NCBI GenBank assembly: GCA_019693395.1
Contig: JAAMXP010000087.1
Location: 44,449 to 79,759 of the forward strand
DNA length: 35,311 bases
Direction of reading: 5' to 3'
Source of the DNA: Ettlia oleoabundans
Taxonomy: Eukaryota > Chlorophyta > Chlorophyceae > Chlamydomonadales
Each line of letters opens with the position of its first letter. Within the stretch, counting starts at the first letter, position 1. Shown piece by piece: positions 11,601 to 23,999 of the stretch. Below the pieces are notes generated by a model. The model was not told the DNA's origin and ran no database searches. It worked only from the letters and a program-made list of their open reading frames with translations. Position numbers and translations under genes: made by a program.

Positions 11601-14600
11601 CCAAAAAAACAGGGGGGTTTATTCTTGTATGGTGATACCTTGGGGGCGGCCCAAATGGGGCAGCCAAGTACAGGCGGGAAGGGCAGGGGGAAGGGGGGGG
11701 CAACTGCGGGAGGAAGCCGCATGTTTATGGTTCGAGCAGGGGGAAAAATTCGTTCTATCAACACATGAATGGGTGGTGCATGGGTGGGAGCACGGGGGTT
11801 TGTTTGCAAACACGTGAAGGACATCTCCAACACGAATGTCAACTAACAGGCCTAGGTTGTAGTGCCGGCAAAGCCGGCGCGTGCGGTCAACTGGGCACAG
11901 CGATGCCGTTGCGGCCTGGCATACGCTCCGCAGCACCTTGCCCAGCTGCGGCTGAAGTGGTTGCCGCGCTTTGCGGAGGAGCCACGACAGCAACAGGGCT
12001 GGCGGCGGCAGGACTGGTGGGGGCAGGGGGGGACACTGGCCCTGCCTCATCTGGTGCCAACCCCAGCACATTATTGACCCAGCTGGGTGGGTGCTGGCCA
12101 CTGGTGCTACCTGCCACCGCCATGGACGGGTCCAGAGCCAGAGCTTTCTTGTAGCAGCGCATGGCCTGATCCGCTTTGCCCTCCACCTCCTGGAAGTACC
12201 TGCAGTACCAGTGGCAGTACCAGTAGCAAGAGCACTGTGTCGGAACAGCCAGTTTGTATGTGGGACAACAAGGGGATGTGGATCAAGGTGTGTTGTCACG
12301 GCAAGGGGGCGTGCTCAGGCAAGAACAAATTGAATCTCAGCACAGCGTTGGAAAGACATTAATCACGGGCAAGCGTGCGCTTGGGTGCCCAGTGGCTGAG
12401 CCGTGCGTGGCTGTGGGTGCCCACCTGCCCAGTGCTGCAAAGGCAGGCGCCTGTGCATGGCCTTCCACTGATGCGGCGTCAAAGAACTGCGGGAGTTGGG
12501 GCCAAGGTACACCAGAGGGCATGAGCAATAAGCAATAAGCAACCCAGCCATACACGTCCGCCATAAACAGGATGCCCACACATTCTGCATGTAGGCAGCA
12601 CAGACGCAGTGTGGCTGGCACACAGCCTCTATGAGGCAGACAGCACAGCCGCCTAACAGATTGAGCCACCCACCTGTGCGTAGGCAAACTGTTTCTCGGT
12701 GCGGTACCTGCCCCTCATCTTCCAGTACACCTCACCCAGCCGGTAGTGGTGCTCAGCCAGCTGCAGTCACAGGCAGAAGGAAAGGCTGCAAGCGGCGGGT
12801 CAGCAAGGGTGGTGTGGAACAATGGGGTAGGGCAGCGGACGGGAGTACGGTCCATGTTTGCACGACAACCAATTCCTGACAACAACTTCCCCATCACAGG
12901 GCCACCCACCCATGTGCCCACCCACCTGTGAGTCTGTGACGCTGCACCCCGTGGTTGTGGCCACCCGGATTGCATCCTCCAGCTGCTGTCGGGCACCCTG
13001 CAGCTCCCCCTCCTGGTACAGCAGCCAGCCATAGTCGGCATGAGCCCAGTGCTCCGCAGGGCCGCGACCCAGTGCCGCCTTGCCAAGGATGCGCTCATAC
13101 TGCACGGGAAGGAGGAGAGGTGGGTGAAAAAAAGCGAGGGAATGCAGAGATAGGGAATATGAGCAGGGTGGATTGAGAGCGTCAGGAAGCAGCAGGCACA
13201 TTTGCATATTTGCATGCGAGTGCTGCACACTAAGTGTGGGCACACTAAGACTCCAACCTGCACATGTTGAACGGGCAGATGCTAATCCAGTTGCCCCGAC
13301 CCTACCAACCAACAGGCCCAAAGACTTGCTGCGTGGTTGCGTGAGCAAGCGCCTTGCACCCCCCTGACCTGCGCCATGGCAGCCCCCTTGTCCCCGCGTT
13401 CCAGCGCCACCAGGGCAATACCGCGCAGCGCCTGCTGGTGGATGGACATGGGGCTCGACCCACTCATCTCGCCAAAAGCAGCCTCACCCTCAGTCACCCA
13501 GCCTGCAGGATGCGGTGCGAGGTTTGCTGGGTTGCTTCATTAGGTGGTTGGCTGGTTGGTGGGTATGTGTGCAAGGATTGAGGAGCAGCAGCGTGCAGGC
13601 GCAGGTGTACAGCACAAGAGACCCTGCTGTCTGTGAAAAGGACAGGAGTAAATCACACGCGCAGCCATTTGCCTCAATTCCTACCCTGTGCCCTCATCCG
13701 CCAGCACTTTTGAGGTGCCCCCTTTGCACCACCTGCCAGCCCCACCCTGCACCACCCCATGGCTCCACTCCACATACCTGCCAGCACTTTGAAGTGCGTC
13801 TCCGCCTCATCCAGCTTGCTCATACGGCGCAGCGCCTTGGCCACCACCAACCGTAGGGACAGCGCCATCTGTACACGCAAAGATGCAAGGCGTTGATCTC
13901 AAATACGTTGCTACTTGTGGAAACAAACAGGGTTGGGACGCCTCCAGCTGCAAATTTCACAACCACAGCGCCACATGCACATCATCCAAGAGCAGCAAGT
14001 TTTGGGGTAAGGCAGAATGGCATGGCACTACACCCCGCTACAGCTCCTGCAATAGTGTAATCAATCAGACACAGTGCACAAGACAGCTGAGGGGCGCGCG
14101 TCCTCACTATGGACTGATCTTGCTATAGGCTGACGCACTCACGTGTGTCAGTGCCTCATGGCCACGCTCGCGACGGTTGTGCAGCCACCTCAGGCCACGG
14201 ACAGCTGCAACCACGGGCAGCAAAGCGACAACCGCCAGGCAGTGGTAAGCATAACAACACCTTGTTCGCAGGTACAATTTGCCACGCATCGTGGCCTTCA
14301 GTACAAAATGCCAGTTGCAGGGGGGGGTCCAGGCAGACGGACAGGGACTGCTTTCCTTCTTTCTTGCGCACAGCTAACCGCGTATGCCTCCACATCTTCC
14401 AGTTCAGCTGCTGCCTTTGCATGCGCAATAACTTAACAATCCTTTGTGAATGAGATGCCCTGTGGGTCAGCCAAGCCGCCTTCCCCCCACACGTGCCTGT
14501 GTCGTAGGCCTCTGGGTAATGCCTGTTCTCGTACTGCAGCTCAGCCAGCGCCTTCCACCCTGTACCGCAGTCACTGCTGCCGTCATCCTCCATGGCGCGC

Positions 14601-17167
14601 TTCAGCAGCTGCATAGCGCAATGCAGGGGAGGGCAGCAACGAATTTGCTGCACAAATACCAAACACCTCCTCTCTTGCTTGCTGCCTCAACCTAATTTCA
14701 CCAGTAGGCCGGGTGTCACTAACCTCCATGGCATGCAGATATCGTTGTCACCACGCATCGTATGACATCGTATGACCACCAGGTATCCCCATTCTTCCCT
14801 TCTCACCCACCCACAACCCATCCACAGCGAACCAACCTGCTCAATCTGTCGGCGCAGCGCTTGCGGCACGGGCCGCGTGCCATCGTGGCAGGCGCGGCGG
14901 CGCAGCATCAGGCCCAAACAGACGCTGGCAGTGGGGTTTGTGGGGAACTGGTGCACCATGCGGCGCGCAAAATTCTCAAAGGCATACAGCACAGCCTGCT
15001 GTCCGCCGCCCATGTGTCCCTCGCCGCCGCCCATCACACCACCAGCCACGCCGCAGGAGCTGCCAACCACCTGCGTAAGGACGCATTAGGGAGCACCTGA
15101 GCTTATGTGGCTGGGTGAGAGCCTGTTGTGCTTCCTATATCATGACAAGAGCTGTCTGCAAGCATGATGGCATGTAGACTAGCGACACCGACAGGGCAGC
15201 ATTATGGCGTCGCGTGAATCAGTAGCATGCTCAGCGCAGGTGAGCTTGGCGCCAACTTGCCTGGCCGCCCACAGGCACATAGCCCCCCTTGATCTCCTCC
15301 TCCTCCTCAAGCAGCCACACAGCTGCAGGAAAGGAAGCATAACCCGAGCTTCTCAAAGGCAGACAAACAAGGGGAGCAGCGGCATATCCGCACCAAAGCG
15401 TCTGGCCGACAGCTTTCAAGTGACGCATACAATGTTGCAAGCAGCTTGGTTTTACTGCCCCCTCACCTGCTTCGTAGGGCAAGGAGCTGCAGCCAGCCTT
15501 CCACATGCAGGTGTGACACTCGCGCAAGGCTGCCAGGCGAAAATGCTGCCGCTCAACTGCAAAACCCGGGCAATAAGCAGGGGCCAAAGAAGCCTGGTGG
15601 TTAGTCTAGGCAGGTTGAGAGCACCAACAAGTCAGCTGCCTCAGCAGCATGAACAGAAGAGCGCATTACTGAAGTCAAACTCAACAGGCAACTGTACGTC
15701 CGCACCTGAGCGCGGCGGCGCCGAAAAGATCTTCAGCAGGCAGCGCTTCAGCCACTCCTCGTGGTACTTGACAAAGCGCTCAGCAAGAGGGGCAACTGCA
15801 GGAGGGAGAGCAGGTAAGATAAACAATGCTTGATGACTGAGGCAGGGTATGTTCATGAAAATAGCACGGTAGTGGTGCAAAGAACTGATAACTGCTCCGC
15901 TCAGATGGCAGTTGAGCCGAACCCGCTCAAACATACACAAAATCACCCTTGCCCCTGTCACAGTTGCTGCCGCTTACGTGAGCACAACTCCAGCAGCGTC
16001 TGTGTGGTGCCTGCCTCCCCCACCAACTCCTCATCCGCCAGCGCCTGCGCCGACAGGACCTCCAGTTGCAGGGTGGACATGCTGCGGCCCTGCGCCCCGA
16101 CACCGCCACTGACAGGGCTGCCAATGCCTGTCATGCGTGCCTCCACCTCTTCCACTGCCCTGGCCTCGTCCAGCTTCAGCTGCAGTCAGTCAGAACTAGG
16201 TTGTTTGTCAGAGTAAATCCAACTAAACCTCCGACAAAGGGGCGTGGCGCGATGGAGCAACAGGGGTGCATTGAAACGCCGAGAAGGGAGGCAGACCACC
16301 ATCACAACACACGTACATTGACCTAGCCAATAAATGCCAAACAGCAGCCGCTGGGGCAATGCCCTACATGCGACCCATCTCATGATGTCTGCTCTTAGCT
16401 TCTGCATATTACCTGTATGTCCGCTAAGCGGCACAGCAGCTCCACCCGCTCCTCAGGTAGCGGCGGCTCTTCGACGCCCTCATCGCTTGCGCGGTTCAGT
16501 AATTGGCGGTACTGACGCGCTGCTTCATGGTACCGACCGCAGCGATTGTAAGCATCAGCAAGGCACAGCTCGTATTGCTGGTGGGAGGGGTCCTCCTCTG
16601 GCAGCAGCGACAGCTGCACCGCAGCACAAACCAGCAGGGGCAGTAGCAGTTGGGCCAGTGGAGAATGCGGCGGAAAGTGTGTGCCAGTCAATGCCAGCTA
16701 TTTGATGATTATCAAATCGCACTGCTGCAAATTACACAAACATACCACTTTCTCATTTGCCTCCACCGCGCCAACAGCGTTGCCAGAGGCGGCAAAAAGA
16801 CGAGCCAGGCCAGCCCAGGCGGGCAGGCAGTTGGGCTGCACTTCAAGAGCCTTGCGGTAAGCCAGATCCGCCTGCTGCCATTCGTTCAGCTCGTGGGCGG
16901 CGCGCCCAATCAAGCTGCAAAGCGGGGGAGCGACCTTGTTAGGTGTTATTCTGGCACCGACGGCGGGGGCCAGCGAGCTGCAGCGCAGAAGCTGGGTGCG
17001 TTGGCGGTGGGCGGCACGCAGCCTCGAGCTCCCTGCACTTACAGGAAGGCCTCTACACTCTGCCTGTCGGCTTTGAGCGCGGCCTTGCAGTGCTGCAGCG
17101 CCTCCTTGGGCTGGCCCGCCTGCAGGCACGCCTCTGCAACCCTCAGGCTGGCTTGGAGGTCCGCCAT
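5669..17167 (-). CDS. SKI3: SKI3/TTC37, TPR scaffold of the cytoplasmic Ski complex
   Basis: SKI3 holds the SKI2 helicase and SKI8 together and feeds mRNA to the cytoplasmic exosome for 3'-5' decay. In transcription order the 32 exons are 17167-17043, 16914-16746, 16613-16413, 16179-15978, 15795-15706, 15556-15467, 15322-15273 (or 15279), 15070-14837, 14608-14497, 14204-14143, 13868-13778, 13502-13369, 13099-12926, 12760-12674, 12486-12425, 12199-12111, 11147-11059, 10896-10788, 10582-10467, 10234-10078, 9904-9839, 9642-9371, 9185-9021, 8810-8720, 8517-8404, 8239-8145, 7974-7875, 7661-7527, 7324-7235, 6979-6875, 6656-6118, 5941-5669. All phases close to one reading frame of about 1,495 residues, near human TTC37 (about 1,560). 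TPR repeats run end to end, e.g. AYRKALEVQPNCLPAWAGLARL, AYSRALELQP, ALQIAPNHPSALLGA, ALHLNPAQPGAWQDVALAYY; SAPP, PYEA and LLEEEEEI match plant SKI3. Start: ATG at 17167 in ACCATGG context, just upstream of the first TPR. The exon 9 intron is GC-AG. Confidence 0.9.
11148..12110 (-). other. Large SKI3 intron (963 bases) with inverted repeat and internal poly(A) signals
   Basis: This is the longest SKI3 intron; it joins ...DPSMAVA to GDHLCAMLVDSGK. It contains a purine-rich plus strand at about 11400-11750, an 11-base inverted repeat (11351-11361 / 11393-11403) and a GCCGGC-AAA-GCCGGC hairpin at 11863-11877. A 148-codon open frame (11396-11842, minus strand) is Pro/Phe/Leu-rich as expected from pyrimidine-rich DNA and resembles no family I know. 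I do not call it a gene. Confidence 0.6.
11351..11403. repeat. Perfect 11-base inverted repeat with TGTAA in both arms
   Basis: cgatgtaacag (11351-11361) is exactly complementary to ctgttacatcg (11393-11403), with a 31-base loop. Each arm carries the TGTAA poly(A) signal on one strand. Confidence 0.8.
14205..14496 (-). other. GC-AG intron in SKI3
   Basis: Read on the minus strand: exon end TACGACACAG, donor gcacgt, acceptor gttgcag. Phase 1 joining gives PEAYDTAVRGLRWLHNRR. The GT three bases further on would shift the frame. Confidence 0.8.
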
Positions 17168-17475
17168 GGTGAACCGGCCGCTGATCCAGCCGACAGCAGC
17201 TGCGGAGGGCAAGTGATCACAGCAAGGCAAGACCCGTGCCCCAGAGCGTGCTGAAAGTGGGAAGGTTTACAGCCTTGTTGATGGCAAGCAACCGCCTCAA
17301 AGCGATCGCAGATTTGAGGGCGCCCGTGGCTCGGGGTGTGTAAGCCCCACAAATTGGCGCCCAAAGCGCAGCACAGCAGCAGAGATGAGGGTTGTCGTCG
17401 ACTTGTCGATTGTGCCTCGCACCATGGCCAATAACCACTAAGATCCCACGGATTGTCGGCGTTACAAGGAGGCAA
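17168..17475. other. Divergent promoter region, SKI3 / cyclophilin
   Basis: About 308 bases separate the two start codons, so both promoters and 5' UTRs must fit here. A minus-strand acceptor-like sequence (ccctccgcag, ending about 17201) just upstream of the SKI3 ATG leaves open a non-coding first exon. I see no TATA box I would defend. Confidence 0.5.
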
Positions 17476-19411
<1,936 letters not shown>

Positions 19412-19521
19412 TGCTCGATCCATTCGTATTCCATCGTATGGAACCGACTCTACGGCGTGATTGCCACCTGATATATTGAAGTTGATTTGATATCTCCGAC
19501 TATTTTCAATGGAGGTAAGCA

Positions 19522-19526
19522 TGTAA
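19522..19526 (+). terminator. Poly(A) signal TGTAA, cyclophilin gene
   Basis: TGTAA 110 bases after the cyclophilin stop codon. Confidence 0.6.
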
Positions 19527-19546
19527 CGATGAACTAGCAATGTGAG

Positions 19547-19551
19547 TTACA
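19547..19551 (-). terminator. Poly(A) signal TGTAA, HVA22-like gene
   Basis: TTACA on the plus strand, about 145 bases beyond the HVA22-like stop. Only 20 bases separate it from the opposing signal of the cyclophilin gene. Confidence 0.6.
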
Positions 19552-19696
19552 GTCAGTGGCACAACAGGAAGGTAAAGCACACATTAACCCGAGGAATGCG
19601 CGCAAACAGGACAGTGTACAAAGAGAACAATACAAACCAGTAATAAGTGCAGAGCAGATTGAAACATACACCTGCTCCCTGCTGCTGCGAGTCAGC

Positions 19697-20831
19697 TCAA
19701 CGGCGCTGCTGCTCGTTGGCGCTGTTGCCATCGGTGATAAAAGCGCTGCGTTGGGGGCGCGGCTGGCCATCTGGTCCGCGCACAAACCACTCCAAGACGG
19801 GGGTGCGTGAGGCAAAGTGGTGCAACCCCTCGCTCAGCATCTGGAGCTCGGGACGCCGCTGCAGCAGGCGACGACACGCATAGGGCATAGATTTGGGGCA
19901 CGTACTCAGGCGATCCTGCTTGCACTTCGGGCCTGCTGCCGCCGCTACCATGCTGTCTAGTCTTCATTGTGGGCCGTGCCGGGCTGAGCTGTGCTGCAGT
20001 GAGGCCTTCTTCAGCCCAACTGCATGGTCACCCACGCTCGCGACCCACCCGGTGTTACAAGCCAACCTGCCAGCCAGTCCTTGCTCCCACCATTATTGCA
20101 CTCATGTCAGCACCACCCACCAGAGATCGCAGCAAACTGTTTAGGAAGTCGTCTAGAGCGGGTTGCCAGGTGGCCAGCCACGGCCGCAGGCCCTCAAAGT
20201 ACAGCCGCTGAGCGCCCTCGTAGCTGGAGCTTTGCAGCCAGATCAGCAGCACAAGCTTGACAGCATGGTAGTACGGCACCCTGCAAAACAACAGGCATGC
20301 ATGGTCACGAGCCATGAACGAAGGAGCGCAAAAAACTGCTGGCTGATTGAAAGGTGCTACATAGCGCCAGCTGCCGTCAGCTGGCACCCACCACTGCAGC
20401 ACTCCATCCAACGGCCGTTCTGCTGACGTTATGAGTCCATATATGCTCCAATAGCTGCAAGCAGCATAAATCCCGTGCTAGTAAGATCACGACCAACAGG
20501 GTGGCGCACATCAGCTGGGAGATGCAATACAATGATGTGGTACACATTTCACCCACATGAGCCACTTGTTGGTGTCATGGGGGTTTTGGGGCCGAACTTC
20601 AACAGCTTCGAGGGTTCGGTAAGCTGGGTAGATCAGGCCAACGCACGTGCTGCATACAGAAACAACGGAAGGGGTGGAGGGCGGCAGGTGGCGGTTTGGT
20701 GGGTGCCAAGATAGCCGGCGGCAGGCGGGCGCTTACCATGCTGCCCGGCCTAACTGCCTGCCAGCACCGTACGGTTGCAGCAAGACTTGCAGGCCGACAC
20801 TGGCTGCTGCTGGGCCCAGGATTGCGCTCAT
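19697..20831 (-). CDS. HVA22/TB2/DP1/REEP-family membrane protein
   Basis: This family shapes tubular endoplasmic reticulum through hydrophobic hairpins; plant HVA22 also acts in ABA-linked vesicle traffic. Exons in transcription order: 20831-20737, 20649-20557, 20454-20392, 20280-20121, 19915-19697, giving 209 residues with all phases closing. The diagnostic block is clear: GLIYPAYRTLEAVE, then NKWLIYWSIYGLITSAE, then LQWVPYYHAVKLVLLIWL and EGAQRLYFEGLRPWL, matching 'YPLYASIKAIES', 'QWLTYWVLYSLMTLFE' and 'WIPxYYxxKLxxxxWL' of HVA22. The recovered YWSIYG frame depends on a donor at AT-gtgggt (20556). The last exon (RRLLQRRPELQMLSEGLHHF to the stop) is a polar tail with no family match; its acceptor is the least certain junction. 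Start: first ATG upstream of the first hydrophobic stretch. Confidence 0.88.
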
Positions 20832-21121
20832 AGAAGGACAGAGACGACAAGAGTGTTCGTTCTCGTCTAATGCGCAATCAAACCGCCAGCAGGACAGCTG
20901 TCTACCTTTTGCTGCGCATTTTGCTGCGCCTGCCACGGTGTCAAGAGTGCCCGCCCAGCATGGGCCCTCTGGGAGCTGGGCGTCCTTGCAGCCCTCTTGT
21001 ATACGATCGTTTTATTTTATTGCAGAACTGCGCAGCAATCAACGCGGTAGTCTAGCTACAGACTTGGTTGTTTGGCTCTGCTCTGTTGTAAGGTTGTTTG
21101 TACCAGCATACAAATCCTTGA
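20832..21121. other. Divergent promoter region, HVA22-like / RbcX
   Basis: About 290 bases between opposing start codons. It contains a T-rich stretch (tcgttttattttattgc at about 21007-21023) but no motif I can name. Open frames here on either strand lack family resemblance. Confidence 0.4.
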
Positions 21122-21954
21122 ATGCCGGCGCCCTGTAGAGCGCCCATAGAGTGGCGCCTGCAGCGACAGCAGCTGCGGTGCCAGTGTGGCCGGCCTGGCG
21201 GCCCGGTCCGCAGCCGCGGCAGCACCAACAGAGTTTCCGCAGGCATGCATGTACCTTCTGAAAGGTGACGCATGCAGCTTGCTGAGCTATTAGAAGGCAA
21301 ATCAGAGACTCTTGTCTTTTTTCCAGTCCCTCGTCGTCAGTGCCCTGTCAAAACCAGCTGCGCGCCCTGCCAACCCTGCGTCTGCAGCTTTGGTGGCGTG
21401 AGCCCTGAGAGGCGTGCAGCGCAGTCGATGCAGACCTTCTTCACTTTTGTCGCTGCACGCGTGGTGATGAGTCAGTTGGAGGGCATCGGGCGGGGCGACC
21501 TGGGCAGCTATAATGCACAGGCCTCCACGACGCTGCGCCACTTCCTGCAGAATGAACCCATGACAAATGCGGGCGACTGGCTGGCAAGGCTGATGCAGGA
21601 GAATGAAATGCTGGGTGAGTTCATGGGGTGTCACTGCGTTCAGGGGGAAGGAGATCCCTAATTTCACTTCAAGGCTCTCTTTTCCTAGTTGTTTGTCGGC
21701 TTCCAACCGCCGTATCTGCTATATGCTGCCTGAAGTGCTGTTTGCATCCTGCCTAACCGCACATGCTTGCCACTTATAACCCTCCAGGAGTGAGGATTAT
21801 GGAGGTGCGTGCAGCTTACGCGCAAGAGGACTTTGAATGGGACAACATGAAGCGCCTGGCAGTAGAAGGACTCGCCAGCGACAACACACGGCTGCTGCGC
21901 CAGCACGCCCGGCAGCGCTTTGCTCCCATGCTGGACAAAGCGGGAGAGGAGTGA
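21122..21954 (+). CDS. RBCX: RbcX, Rubisco assembly chaperone (plastid)
   Basis: RbcX dimers clamp the C-terminus of newly folded Rubisco large subunits and drive assembly of the L8 core in the chloroplast stroma. Exons: 21122-21242, 21327-21614, 21788-21954 (191 residues). The core is unmistakable: VSPERRAAQSMQTFFTFVAARVV, LRHFLQNEPMTNAGDW and GVRIMEVRAAYAQEDFEWDN, the last matching plant RbcX 'LRILEVRSAYCKNDFEWDNLKRL'. The exon starting at 21327 follows a strong pyrimidine tract (cttttttccag) and must be entered in phase 1. The only phase-compatible first exon I find begins at ATG 21122 and uses a GC donor; it encodes about 40 Arg/Ser/Gln-rich residues (MPAPCRAPIEWRLQ...) fitting a plastid transit peptide. 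If that is wrong, the core still stands from 21327. Confidence 0.88.
21243..21326 (+). other. Probable GC-AG intron 1 of RbcX
   Basis: Exon end GTTTCCGCAG, donor gcatgc, acceptor ttttccag at 21326. Supported by phase and by the transit-peptide-like exon it joins, not by family alignment across the junction. Confidence 0.5.
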
Positions 21955-22596
21955 CAAAACTGCTGGTTCTTTGCCTTTTCATCATTGTTACAGCTGTTGT
22001 TTGTTATGGTGCGTTACAATATATCCTGCTCCATTCACATGCGTGTGGGCTACTACTGTACAACAGTACTGCTGCTTAAGCCGGATGGTGTGGTGCAAAG
22101 GTATTCACTCAATCTGCGTCGGCAAAACAGCTGTTGCAGGCTTAGACATAGGCCTGGCATTGTGTTGTACTCCATTACTCACTCTCTGTTTTCATCCCGT
22201 CGGCATGCAGCCCCACCACCCCCACCACCACCACCCACCCCCACCACCCACACACCACCACACCACCACCACCCACACCCCACTTGCCCACCCACACGCA
22301 CGCACGCATGCACGCTCCTCATTTGCAACCTAAGGGTCTCGGGAATGTAAGAGAACGACCAGCTCGGCAAACGCGGCGTTGGGGTTCGCCTGTTTGACTA
22401 TTTTGGGCTAAGGTGGCCGCCGGGGCGGCAGCCGGCCGAACGAACGCTGGGGGCGCTGCGCCAGGTGTACAGTTGCATGCGTAATTCAACGATAGTTTCT
22501 GTAATGCCTGTTGAGGCTGCTCCAACCGCTGTGCATCGGCCAAAGACAGTCGCAGGCCCTAATTAGACTTCCTTGCTTTAAACTTTTTTGCTGCAA
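21955..22596. other. Intergenic region RbcX to HMG/histone-fold gene
   Basis: Holds the RbcX 3' UTR (first plus-strand TGTAA at 22346-22350), a CCA-rich microsatellite and the promoter of the next gene. A 74-codon minus-strand frame (22319-22543) has no family resemblance. TTACA at about 21988 and 22013 could be minus-strand poly(A) signals, but no minus-strand gene upstream of them is recognisable. Confidence 0.5.
22211..22314. repeat. CCA/CCCA/CA and ACGC microsatellite
   Basis: About 100 bases of pyrimidine-dominated CCACC and CACCA units ending in CGCA repeats, between RbcX and the HMG/histone-fold gene; probably transcribed within the RbcX 3' UTR. Confidence 0.8.
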
Positions 22597-23975
22597 ATGC
22601 CTCCACGAGGGCCTACTGCGTATTTCCTATTCGCGGAAGAGCACCGTGCAGCAGCAAAGACCGAGCTCGAGGCCCAAGAAGGCGCTAAGTCGGGAGTAGC
22701 GCAGGTGAAAGCAGCTCGTGCCAGCTTTGAACTCCCTCTACACGCCATGCGATGGCAGAAACGGCTGGCCAACCGAGATGTGTTTGCGTGCTTGGTTTGG
22801 AACAGCAGCGGCCCGAGACCAGGAAGCGGGCACTCGCCCGCTCTGAGCTGCCGATAGCCTGCCGTGATCTTGCGCTCTTGCCTCATGATGACCGCAATCA
22901 ACCTGGCTGCATGGCCAGGTGGCGAAATTGATAGGGACCAAGTGGGCTGCTCTTAATGAGGAGGAGAAGCAGCAGTATAAAGATCGAGCATCTACCAGGG
23001 CGCAGCAATTGAGAGGTGCATGCTGCCAACGGGTTGGCCGACGGCAGGTGGTGTGTGGCGTTTTACCATGCCTGGCGTGCCAGCAACTTATGCCCTACTT
23101 ATGATATTGTCTGTCCACAATCAACTCCGCAACCCCTTGGCCATCATGCAGAAGAAGAGGCAGCAGCGGCGGAGCAGGAGCCGCAGCAAAGCCAGGAGGT
23201 TGAGGGCGAAGCAGGTTGCCAGGAGGGCCCGCAACAGGCTGCAGCGGCGGGTGCAGGTGGCCCAGCGGCTCCTCCCTTTGGTTTCCCCACCAGCCTGGTC
23301 AAGCGGATCATGATGGTGGATGATGAGGTGCAGCGAGTGAGCGCAGATGCAGTGCGGGCTGTTGCCAAGGCCACCGAGCTCTTTGTGCAGCAGCTGGCAG
23401 CGCGTGCTCGGCAGCATGCGCAGGCAGGCAAGCGCAAGAACTTCAAGTCGGCGGACATGGCTCACCTAGCTTGCAAGGATAGGTGCGCGGGGGCAGCATG
23501 GATGCCGCACAGAAGCACCCATCTCATAATCGTGGAGCAAAGCACAGCACCTGGCATGTCGCCTCGTCATCCAGCCAGCTTAATGCACCTAAGCTCAGCC
23601 TGTCAGCATATGCCTGCCCTCTCCGTTGGCAGCTTACAAACGGCAGCTTTGTCTGACGCGAAGGCATAGCCAGTTGCATCGTGCTGCCTGTGCTATGCCA
23701 CTCCCTGCACCTGCCTGATGGGCACCCATGCACTTGTCGCCCCAACCTGCCTGCCTGCCCGCAGGAGGTTATTAGATATGGGGCTGAGGGAAGTGATGGA
23801 GCAACACGGTGCAACATCTGGCGGGAGCGGCAAGGAGGGTGAGAACTCGGCGGCAGACAAACAGCGGAGCACCAAACGGCAAAAGCAGGGGGAAGCAGCT
23901 GTGGGTACGCGGCAAATCACCTCCTTCTTTGGTGTAGCAGCCTCCACACAAAGTGCGACTGGCACCGCAAAGTAG
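22597..23975 (+). CDS. HMG-box plus histone-fold (NF-YC/Dpb3/POLE4-type) fusion protein
   Basis: Exons: 22597-22704, 22919-23015, 23152-23482, 23765-23975 (248 residues; phases close). Residues 2-68 form an HMG box (PPRGPTAYFLFAEEHR ... LIGTKWAALNEEEKQQYKDRA), which bends DNA. An acidic/Gln/Ala linker (69-108) follows. Residues 111-187 are a histone fold of the CBFD/NF-YC kind: FPTSLVKRIMMVDDEVQRVS, DAVRAVAKATELFVQQLA, KNFKSADMAHL. The match to 'RIKKIMxxDxEVxxVSxDAVxxxxKATELFVxxLA' places it nearest POLE4/Dpb3, CHRAC1 and the plant NF-YC10/DPB3-1 branch, not the CCAAT-binding NF-YC core. The tail has a basic patch (KQRSTKRQKQ, 211-220) and TRQITSFFG (227-235), resembling a PCNA-binding box. 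It should heterodimerise with an NF-YB/Dpb4-type partner. Likely role: replication-linked or remodelling chromatin factor. Confidence 0.88.
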
Positions 23976-23994
23976 ATGCTTGCGATAAACGTCT

Positions 23995-23999
23995 TTACA
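23995..23999 (-). terminator. Poly(A) signal TGTAA, tail-anchored protein gene
   Basis: TTACA on the plus strand, 20 bases past the stop codon of the convergent HMG/histone-fold gene. Confidence 0.45.

Noticed and set aside
11396..11842. 148-codon minus-strand frame as a nested gene
   Set aside because: Composition follows the pyrimidine-rich strand and no domain is visible; kept only as a finding about the intron.
20377..20565. Unspliced hydrophobic frame (SQLMCATLLVVILLARDLCC) as part of the HVA22-like protein
   Set aside because: Splicing at 20556/20455 instead gives KWLIYWSIYGLITSAE, the actual family motif, in phase.
22211..22314. Possible CRISPR-like or telomeric array
   Set aside because: Irregular CCA/CA units without spacers or a telomere unit; simple microsatellite.
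22319..22543. 74-codon minus-strand frame upstream of the HMG/histone-fold gene
   Set aside because: It has a plausible ATG, but no splice continuation or family match; minus-strand TGTAA sites further down are not enough to call a gene.
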